DNA from: Cyclonatronum proteinivorum | Lineage (GTDB): Bacteria; Bacteroidota; Rhodothermia; Balneolales; Cyclonatronaceae | Reading direction: 5' to 3' | Length of the DNA stretch: 64,000 bases | Assembly (NCBI RefSeq): GCF_003353065.1 | Contig: NZ_CP027806.1 | Span: forward strand, 4,112,501 to 4,176,500 | In this document: in pieces, positions 36,182 through 42,475 of the stretch | How positions within the stretch are numbered: position 1 is the first letter of the stretch | Layout of the letters: each line of letters begins with the position of its first letter | Made by a program: the position numbers and the translations under genes | The notes under the pieces: generated by a model | Database searches by the model: none | Told to the model about the DNA's origin: nothing | What the model saw: only the letters and a program-made list of their open reading frames with translations

Positions 36182-36580
36182 ATGATCGTATGCGACACAT
36201 CTGTCTGGATCGATTATTTCAACGGGCGTTCGGGTGCGGCTGCTGACCTGCTGGACGAGCTGCTGGGAAATGAGCTTATCCTGATGCCGGATATCATTCT
36301 GCTGGAGCTGTTGCAGGGGTTTCGAACGGAGCGGGATTACCGGACTGCTAAAGCACTGCTTGCCCCTTTACCCAAAGCTGCCGCGCTTACGCCGGACCGG
36401 GCGGTTTGGTATTCCCTGTATTTTAGAAAGCTCCGCCAAAAAGGGATCACCATCCGAAAAACCAATGATATTGTGATTGGCGGGTTTTGTATTGATAACC
36501 GTCTTCCGCTGCTGCACAATGACCGTGACTTCGATCTGATGGCTTCGGTCCTCCCGCTGCATCTCATCAACCCTACCTAA
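36182..36580 (+). CDS. vapC: VapC-type PIN ribonuclease toxin
   Basis: 132 residues. PIN-domain acids are visible: Asp5 in VCDTSVWIDYF, Glu near 39 in ILLELLQGF, Asp near 95 in KTNDIVIGGFC and the final HNDRDFDLM. VapC toxins cut tRNA or rRNA when the labile antitoxin is lost. It is coupled to vapB. The next gene, the Card1-like effector, starts 15 bp later on the same strand, so the toxin-antitoxin pair may share a transcript with it. Confidence 0.88.
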   Translation: MIVCDTSVWIDYFNGRSGAAADLLDELLGNELILMPDIILLELLQGFRTERDYRTAKALLAPLPKAAALTPDRAVWYSLYFRKLRQKGITIRKTNDIVIGGFCIDNRLPLLHNDRDFDLMASVLPLHLINPT

Positions 36581-36595
36581 CCCAAATACCTGAAT

Positions 36596-37750
36596 ATGAC
36601 CCTGATCAGCATCATTGGCGGACAGCCGGCGCCCAATTTGCTGGCCTTTTTACAGCTCAGGCCGACGCGGCACATGCTCATTCATACCGATCAATCGGTG
36701 GGTCAGGCAAATGAATTCCGTCAGCTGCTTTGCAGCGGGTACGGAGTGTCGGAGGCTGCGGTTGAGCTGCATGCATTTCCGGCAACCCATCCCGGTGAAA
36801 TTCAGCAGCGGGCAGCCGATCTCGCGGCACGAATCTCAGCTGCGGGACAGAGCTGCTGCCTTAACTATACCGGCGGAACCAAACCGCTGGCGATACAGTT
36901 GTGCCGGGCCTTTGAGCCGACCGGCGCACCTTTGCTGTATGTGGATACGGAAGGCGAACGGATGTGGCAGAGTTCGGGGGATGCACACACCGAAATACCC
37001 TTTAACTTCAGACTCCGGGTGAAGGACGTACTCGCGCTAAAGGGCGCAGACATCCGCTCCGTAAGCGACAAGCGTGTAATGGCCCAGCGCCTGCCGCTCT
37101 GCCGCTGGCTCACCGAAAACCGCGAATCGCAGCCGGTAAAACAACTGCTTTCAGATGCCGCAGCTTTTCGGAATGCCCCGACGTACCGCCCGCTTGACTG
37201 GCGCCCGCGGCTGGAAGCCGGTCCCTTATTTGTGTTCAGCAATGAGGCGAATCCCACGCAATTGGAAGTCCGCTTCGATGGCCGCCTCTTTCCGCAGAAA
37301 AAGCGTAGCTACTGGGCTGAACTGCTGGCAGGGGGCTGGCTGGAAGATGTGGTCAGCAGCTGGCTAGAGCAAACCCGTGAATATGATGATGTGCAGACCA
37401 ACTTAAAAATCCGTCCGGAATCAGCGTCTGAAAAACAGCGGGGCGAAAAAGCAGACGCGGCTATCAAGAATGAAATCGACGTAATCGCTGTCAAAAACTC
37501 GGTTCCGATTTTTGTGGAATGCAAAACGGGCCGGGTAGATCAGAAAGCCATCACCAACCTGTTCAGCATCATGGAAACCTACGGCCCCCGCTACCGTCAG
37601 GGCGCCCTCGTAAGCTGGTACCCCGTCACCAACACCGTACTCCTCGAAAAGATCCGCGATTACGGCATCACCCTCATAGAAGGCCCGGATGTTCAGGGGA
37701 TGGAGCGTGCGGTGAAGCGCCTGTGGGAAAAGATTGTGGTGCGGGTGTGA
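36596..37750 (+). CDS. Card1/Can2-like CARF nuclease effector
   Basis: 384 residues. The N-terminal CARF part holds the ligand loop LNYTGGTKPLAI (about 89-100). The C-terminal PD-(D/E)xK nuclease shows Asp295 in KNEIDVIAV and Glu308-Cys-Lys310 in FVECKTG. This is the DUF1887/Card1/Can2 family, which when bound to cyclic tetra-adenylate cuts ssDNA and RNA or nicks supercoiled DNA. All three catalytic positions are intact. The gene follows vapC by 15 bp. Which nucleic acid it prefers cannot be read from sequence. Confidence 0.88.
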   Translation: MTLISIIGGQPAPNLLAFLQLRPTRHMLIHTDQSVGQANEFRQLLCSGYGVSEAAVELHAFPATHPGEIQQRAADLAARISAAGQSCCLNYTGGTKPLAIQLCRAFEPTGAPLLYVDTEGERMWQSSGDAHTEIPFNFRLRVKDVLALKGADIRSVSDKRVMAQRLPLCRWLTENRESQPVKQLLSDAAAFRNAPTYRPLDWRPRLEAGPLFVFSNEANPTQLEVRFDGRLFPQKKRSYWAELLAGGWLEDVVSSWLEQTREYDDVQTNLKIRPESASEKQRGEKADAAIKNEIDVIAVKNSVPIFVECKTGRVDQKAITNLFSIMETYGPRYRQGALVSWYPVTNTVLLEKIRDYGITLIEGPDVQGMERAVKRLWEKIVVRV

Positions 37751-37806
37751 GTGGGGAAAATTCATTAATTTATTTAAGCTAACAAGTTCACCTAATCGGA
37801 CAGATC

Positions 37807-38073
37807 ATGAAGGAAAAGCTTACGCTGCATATAGACAAAAATACCCTTGATCGCTCTCGCCTTCAGGCCAAGCAGAAAGGCACAACCCTTTCACAGATGG
37901 TCGAAGACTTTCTGCAGCAGATTTCGGAATCAGCCGCTGAACCTGATGAATCGCGGAAATCCATCCTCGATGAAATTATGGGCTGCATTGTACTTGATGA
38001 AAACAAATCATACAGAACGCATATTGAAGAAGCGCGGGCAATGAAACGTGATAATCATGAAGATTTTAATTGA
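37807..38073 (+). CDS. DUF6364-like antitoxin
   Basis: 88 residues. KEKLTLHIDKNTLDRSRLQAKQKGTTLSQMVEDFLQQIS is a ribbon-helix-helix antitoxin pattern (strand, then two helices) of the DUF6364 kind. The acidic C-terminus (DEIMGCIVLDENKSYRTHIEEARAMK) should bind the toxin. It overlaps the PIN gene by 17 bp. A damaged copy of the first 20 codons recurs at 38607, behind the toxin. Confidence 0.75.
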   Translation: MKEKLTLHIDKNTLDRSRLQAKQKGTTLSQMVEDFLQQISESAAEPDESRKSILDEIMGCIVLDENKSYRTHIEEARAMKRDNHEDFN

Positions 38074-38476
38074 TAGTGATGTCTGCCTTGATGTTTTAGT
38101 AGCAAGGGTGCCTTTTGTAATAGATTCTGCCAAAATATTTATGGCTATGGAGTCCAAAATAATCAATGGCGTTATAACTGCTGAATCATTTACAAACATA
38201 TATTACATTCTTAGAAAACAATTGGGAAAACAGGATGCTATGAATAAACTCATAAAGATTAGAAGTATTTCAAGTATTGGACCTGTTTTGTCTTCTTCAA
38301 TCGACAAAGCTCTACATTCAGATTGGAGTGACTTTGAAGATGCACTTCAGCATCAAATAGCGTTGGAATGTAATTGTAAGCTTATTGTTACCCGAAACAT
38401 AAAGGATTACAAGTTATCATTAATTGATGTTTTTAGTCCAAGAGATTTTGTTAAGTATAAATTGAGTAAGTCATGA
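38057..38476 (+). CDS. PIN-domain toxin
   Basis: 139 residues from the ATG at 38057 (MKILIDSDVCLDVLVARVPFV). PIN acids are Asp6/Asp8 near the start, Glu near 47 in ITAESFTNIYYIL, Asp near 95 in WSDFEDALQHQIA and TRNIKDYK near the end. The gene overlaps its antitoxin, the usual sign of a coupled toxin-antitoxin pair. Base composition turns clearly A/T-rich here and stays so to about 39,990, unlike the Card1-like gene just upstream. This suggests separate, recent arrival. Confidence 0.82.
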   Translation: MKILIDSDVCLDVLVARVPFVIDSAKIFMAMESKIINGVITAESFTNIYYILRKQLGKQDAMNKLIKIRSISSIGPVLSSSIDKALHSDWSDFEDALQHQIALECNCKLIVTRNIKDYKLSLIDVFSPRDFVKYKLSKS

Positions 38477-38604
38477 AAGTATTGATAACAACCTTAGGTG
38501 CCAACTTTTATAAATATGCAAATTATCATTATGAAAATAAATTCGCTAAAAGAACGCGTTTGGGTTTTAAAGCCTCTAGCACGGCTACCAGAACTGACAG
38601 ATAG
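38473..38604 (+). pseudogene. N-terminal fragment of a TM1812/Csx2-type CARF gene
   Basis: A 43-codon frame that overlaps the PIN stop (ATGA). MKVLITTLGANFYKYANYHYENK looks like the first strand and turn of a TM1812-family CARF protein; after about 25 residues the similarity stops. It breaks off next to a piece of antitoxin gene, so it is most likely what remains of a fifth cyclic-oligoadenylate gene after recombination. Too short to be functional as a sensor. Confidence 0.5.
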
Positions 38605-38606
38605 CG

Positions 38607-38700
38607 ATTGAAAAATTTACGTTGCTCATAGACAAAAATACCCATGAACGCTCCCGCCTTCTGGTAGTATTACTTTTAGGATTGATTAGTCAATCAGAGT
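38607..38700 (+). pseudogene. Relic of a DUF6364-type antitoxin gene
   Basis: Translated, the stretch reads EKFTLLIDKNTHERSRLL, close to EKLTLHIDKNTLDRSRLQ at 37,810. DNA identity is visible over about 55 bp (for example ATAGACAAAAATACCC in both). No start codon and no downstream antitoxin sequence remain. Confidence 0.65.
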
Positions 38701-38762
38701 ACTCCCCGTTGAAGCAGTCTATATGATTTTTTTAATAATATAAACCAAATTGTTGAAATAAT

Positions 38763-39992
38763 ATGGGAAAAATTTATGCAATTTCGTTTTTAGGAACATC
38801 CCCATATAGCAAAACGATATATGTGATTCAAAACAAATCGTATCATGAAGTCTATATCCAAAATGCTATTAAATCTCACTACAAACCCGAAAAACATTTT
38901 ATTTTTGCTACCAGCTTAGCTAAAGAGAAGCATGAGCAAGGTCTTTTGGGGCGTGGGTTTTCGCAAGATGAGTTTGTACAGATCTCAGACGGAAAAACTG
39001 AAGCCGAGCTTTGGGAAATATTTAGCTCAATTGTTGAAACCGTGCCTTCCGACTGTCGCCTTGTGATCGACGTAACCCATGGTTTTCGAATTCAGCCAAT
39101 GGTTGCGCTTGCTGTTGTAGTTTTTCTCAGGTTCCATAAAAATATTTCTGTTGAAGCTATATTGTATGGTCTTTATGATCATAAAAATGAGGAAAATGAA
39201 GTTCTTGATATCACTTCCTTTCTTGACATAATTGATTGGACTTTCGGTATCAGAAGACTTATGGAAAAAGGAGATGCGTCAGACTTAGCGGGAATTTTGA
39301 GCAACTTCCACAGAAGAAGCTACCTGCGAAATGAAGCGTACAAAGCTACAGGACTGAGTAATTTTGGAAACTATTTGAACGGCATTATGAGCGCGATGGC
39401 AGTTGTCAGGCCTTATGATGTCATCTCTGAAGCCTCAAGGTCAGCTTCAATGACGGAAGAATTAAAGCGGGATATTGAAAATATGCCGCATACGCAACCA
39501 CTGGGGTTGTTTGCCGACCAAATTCTTCAAAAGCTTAGTGAATATGCTGCCCCATTAGCCGATGTTTCAGATTTATACTCCACTAAAGGTATAAAATCAC
39601 AGCTTGAGATAATTGACCACTACATAAGTGTTGCCCAATATCAGCAGGCACTTACTTTGATAAACGAATTGCTGATTGGCTTCGGACTCGTTCTTCATGT
39701 GGAAGATTCGATGGATCTGGAAAAAAGAAAGGAAATGAGCTACAGATTAAATGCAATTCGAAAGGGTAGTTTTATTGCCAAGGCCGAAACCTGGGAATAT
39801 GAATTGGTTGAAATTCTTAAGCTGTCTGTTGATTACAGAAACGATGTAAATCATGCAGGAATGAGACCTGATCCTAAAAGTGCAAAATCCATTGTAAAAC
39901 AGACCAAAGAACTGGCTGAGAGCGTGAGGATATTTGTGGATAAGCACCTGCCCGCTGTGTTTATAAATGATGGTAACAACGCTGAAGCTTAG
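38763..39992 (+). CDS. csx1: Csx1/TM1812-family CARF-HEPN ribonuclease
   Basis: 409 residues. The CARF half has ISFLGTSPYSKTIY (7-20) and the TM1812-type VIDVTHGFRIQPMV (101-114). The C-terminal helical HEPN domain carries the catalytic RxxxxH as Arg359-Asn-Asp-Val-Asn-His364 (YRNDVNHAG). Such Csx1/Csm6-like proteins dimerise, bind cyclic tetra- or hexa-adenylate and then cut RNA without sequence-specific targeting. The gene is A/T-rich compared with the Csm operon. It is followed 8 bp later by a small Csx20-like gene. Family subtype (TIGR02221-like) is judged by eye. Confidence 0.85.
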   Translation: MGKIYAISFLGTSPYSKTIYVIQNKSYHEVYIQNAIKSHYKPEKHFIFATSLAKEKHEQGLLGRGFSQDEFVQISDGKTEAELWEIFSSIVETVPSDCRLVIDVTHGFRIQPMVALAVVVFLRFHKNISVEAILYGLYDHKNEENEVLDITSFLDIIDWTFGIRRLMEKGDASDLAGILSNFHRRSYLRNEAYKATGLSNFGNYLNGIMSAMAVVRPYDVISEASRSASMTEELKRDIENMPHTQPLGLFADQILQKLSEYAAPLADVSDLYSTKGIKSQLEIIDHYISVAQYQQALTLINELLIGFGLVLHVEDSMDLEKRKEMSYRLNAIRKGSFIAKAETWEYELVEILKLSVDYRNDVNHAGMRPDPKSAKSIVKQTKELAESVRIFVDKHLPAVFINDGNNAEA

Positions 39993-40000
39993 CATTTCCC

Positions 40001-40357
40001 ATGCTCCTCAACCTCTCCAATCATCCGTCTGCTGCGTGGTCCGAAGTGCAGCTTGCCGCGGCCCGCTCCCGTTTCGGGCAGGAAATACAGGACCTGCCCC
40101 ATCCGGAAATCCCGCCGGAGGCCGGTTCGGAGGAAGTTGTGCAGCTCGCAGAGGCGTACTTTGAAAAGGTAATAGCCCTCAACCCAAAAGCCGTGCACAT
40201 TATGGGGGAGCAGACGTTTTGTTTTGCCCTGATCCAAAAGCTGCTGCACGCCGGCATCCCCTGCTACGCAAGCACAACCCGCCGGCAGGTCGATCACCTC
40301 AGCGACACGGAAATCCGGCGCAGCTTCGTGTTTGTGCGCTTCCGGGAATACGGGTGA
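40001..40357 (+). CDS. Small Csx20-like protein, candidate ring nuclease
   Basis: 118 residues. A Rossmann-like layout: LLNLSNHPSAAW at strand 1, AVHIMGEQTFCFALIQKLLHAGIPCYASTTRR in the middle and FVFVRFREYG at the end. The middle and the final HVRFR-Y-like strand resemble Csx20 and related small type III proteins reported as ring nucleases. It lies 8 bp after the CARF-HEPN gene, so it is probably co-transcribed and could limit its activator. I recognise the group only loosely; a CARF-less accessory protein with another role is possible. Confidence 0.6.
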   Translation: MLLNLSNHPSAAWSEVQLAAARSRFGQEIQDLPHPEIPPEAGSEEVVQLAEAYFEKVIALNPKAVHIMGEQTFCFALIQKLLHAGIPCYASTTRRQVDHLSDTEIRRSFVFVRFREYG

Positions 40358-40500
40358 GGGCGGACGGCAGACCGCGGACCGCGGCGGGCGGAGGACAGAG
40401 GACAGAAGACAGAAGACAGATGTCAGATGTCAGATGTCAGCGAACAATCTTCGAATCTTTAAATCTTTGAATCCTTGAATCCTTGAATTTTCAAATCTCT
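40358..40500. repeat. Mosaic inverted-repeat element, copy F (short)
   Basis: It begins at the stop codon with GGACGGCAGACCGCGGACCG, then GGACAGAGGACAGAAGACAG, GTCAGATGTCAGATGTCAG, and AATCTTCGAATCTTTAAATC units. Only the 5' half of the mosaic is present. It lies at the right end of the CRISPR island, between the Csx20-like gene and the convergent helicase. Confidence 0.75.
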
Positions 40501-40514
40501 CACTTGCCCAAATA

Positions 40515-41969
40515 TTATTTCACAAACCAGTCATCTACCGCGTGCAGTGTTTTGCGGGCACGGGTCACGGCGGTGTACCACCACTGATACAGGCCGGGGC
40601 GGGGGATGCCCTGAATTTTGTTGTCGAGGTATAGAAATACTTCATCCCACTCTCCGCCCTGACTTTTGTGGCAGGTGAGCGCATAGCCGAAGTTGGCGCG
40701 AAGGGCATTCAAATAGGGATCAGCCATCATATTGTCATTGAACTCCCGCTGACTTTGCTTTAGCCCAAGCGCCTTCATCCGGCGGTTGAAATCAATCAGC
40801 AGACTTTTGTGCTGATCTGTCGTGATGTTCGGGCCCAAGGCATACACTACATCTTCGAGCAGCAGGACTTCGTAGGTTTCCTCTTTGTTTAGCGGCTTCA
40901 CCCGCACCTTGGTGAACTGCAAGCCCGTGCGGTAAGTGCTTTCACCAACCGCTTCAATCGTAACAAGATCACCATTAACCAGCGGCACGAGATAGTTGTT
41001 TTGGGTCACCATCATCAGATCACCCGCTTCAATACGTCCGCTGCGGCGCCCCAGCATCCGGCGGATACTCTCATTGATTTGCTTGCAGTGCCGGTTGGTT
41101 TGCGCAATCAGCGTTGCGCGTGCGAAATTATCTCCTTCAATTTGTGCGATATACGCATTCAGCAGGCTTACATGCGATGTATGCAAGTTCACATTTTTCT
41201 TTCCTTTCAGAAACAGATAGCCGTACCGCCATTGGGGGTTTTGAAAATACAGTTCCCGCAAACGGCTTGCGGCCTTCGTAATGCCACTGTTGGCGTCCTG
41301 ACGCACAATCTGCGTAAGCTCAAACTCCTGGGCTTTAACCTTGTAGGTTGCTTCAATATAGCCCTTGGTCAATGCGGGTGAAAAGGGCATATTGGCGGGC
41401 GGCAGCTGGCATGGATCCCCGATGAAGATAAACTTGCCGTGCGGGTCGTGCCCAATCAGATCCTGCAGCAGCTTTCCGCTGCCAAATAGCGCGAAAGACG
41501 TCCGGTCATCCGGCTCATCCGATATCATGGAGGATTCATCAATCACGTAAACGGCGCCCGGATCAAGCAAGGATTCATGCGCTGCAAAAACCATCTTGAT
41601 TTGCCCGTACTGATCGGTTTGCGGGTTCAGTTCCTGTTTCTCAAGCTCATCAAGATCTTTGTCGAGCCTTGTGAATTTGTATAAATGGCTGTGAATGGTC
41701 GAAGCGGGTGCTCCGGTGAGGTCGCCTGCAATTTTAGCTGCACGTCCGGTTGAAGCCAGCAGACAAACCGTTTTCTCCTGTTTTTTGAGATAATTGATGA
41801 GCCCGCGAATCAGCGTAGTTTTGCCAGTTCCCGCATACCCCTTTAAAATGAATACCTTTTCCTGCGGCTCATCCAAAAATGACAACAGGTTTTGAAATCC
41901 GATTCCCTGTGCATTTGTCAGGCGAATATCGAAAATATCTGTGAATTTATGGTCTTCCATTAGATTCAA
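40515..41969 (-). CDS. RecD-like superfamily 1 helicase (second copy)
   Basis: 484 residues. Motifs: GYAGTGKT (44-51), LASTGRAAKI, VIDESSMIS, FIGDPCQLPPA, QIVRQDANSG, GYALTCHKSQGGEWDEVFL and WYTAVTRARKTL. It is a paralogue of the helicase at 20,825: both have FGSG-x-LLxDLI after motif II, and the final domain is the same, but this one lacks the extra C-terminal 110 residues. It points toward the island end and converges with it. It may be the chromosomal parent or a general repair helicase; its closeness to the island edge is the reason to consider a CRISPR link. Confidence 0.85.
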   Translation of the reverse strand: MNLMEDHKFTDIFDIRLTNAQGIGFQNLLSFLDEPQEKVFILKGYAGTGKTTLIRGLINYLKKQEKTVCLLASTGRAAKIAGDLTGAPASTIHSHLYKFTRLDKDLDELEKQELNPQTDQYGQIKMVFAAHESLLDPGAVYVIDESSMISDEPDDRTSFALFGSGKLLQDLIGHDPHGKFIFIGDPCQLPPANMPFSPALTKGYIEATYKVKAQEFELTQIVRQDANSGITKAASRLRELYFQNPQWRYGYLFLKGKKNVNLHTSHVSLLNAYIAQIEGDNFARATLIAQTNRHCKQINESIRRMLGRRSGRIEAGDLMMVTQNNYLVPLVNGDLVTIEAVGESTYRTGLQFTKVRVKPLNKEETYEVLLLEDVVYALGPNITTDQHKSLLIDFNRRMKALGLKQSQREFNDNMMADPYLNALRANFGYALTCHKSQGGEWDEVFLYLDNKIQGIPRPGLYQWWYTAVTRARKTLHAVDDWFVK

Positions 41970-42274
41970 ATTTATGACTGCAATGGGCCAGTCAGGCTTG
42001 TTTTCTTAACCTTTAGAAGTCCCCTCAATTAAACAGGATCATACAGCAAGCCTGAAAGCGGATAATATTTCAGAAGATAACAGAACAAATTACATGACTA
42101 TAAACATCTTAGACAAATATTGCTAAATATAAATACCCATTGTGGTTTCATTTTCTGTTACAGTTGATACAAGGCAAGCCGCATTTAGCTTGCCAGAACC
42201 ACATCCTTACTTCAGGTATTAGTCTGCCCGACCAAATTTACCAAATCATACTTTCTTAGGGTTGCGCAATGCCC

Positions 42275-42282
42275 TATATTTG
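42275..42282 (+). promoter_or_regulatory. Candidate promoter -7 element TATATTTG
   Basis: It matches the Bacteroidota TAnnTTTG box and lies about 18 bp before the TPP aptamer, the right place to start the riboswitch RNA. No clear TTTG -33 element was found. Confidence 0.5.
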
Positions 42283-42300
42283 AAGCTTACAACCAACCAC

Positions 42301-42380
42301 AAGGTTGGGGGTGCTTACTTCTGTGAGCTGAGATCATACCCCAAGACCTGATCCGGGTAATACCGGCGTAGGGAAACCTT
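42301..42380 (+). ncRNA. TPP riboswitch aptamer
   Basis: Thi-box landmarks occur in order: P1 AAGGTT (42301) with AACCTT (42375), GGGGTGCTT, GCTGAGATCATACCC, GACCTGATCCGGGTAATACC and GGCGTAGGGA. Thiamine pyrophosphate binding is expected to lower expression of the TonB receptor downstream. A stem CGGATGAA...TTCATCCG (42382-42416) follows directly. Confidence 0.95.
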
Positions 42381-42440
42381 TCGGATGAATCATTTCTACC
42401 TGCTTTTGTTCATCCGCTTTTGATTCTCAACAGACAAGCA

Positions 42441-42471
42441 CCTCCAATGTTTATTATGAACATTCAGGAGG
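42441..42471 (+). promoter_or_regulatory. Hairpin that can mask the Shine-Dalgarno site
   Basis: CCTCC-AATGTT (42441-42451) can pair with AACATT (42459-42464) and GGAGG (42467-42471), leaving a 7-base loop and a 2-base bulge. The GGAGG is the ribosome site 5 bases before the ATG at 42476. This suits a translational expression platform for the riboswitch. Confidence 0.65.
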
Positions 42472-42475
42472 ACAT

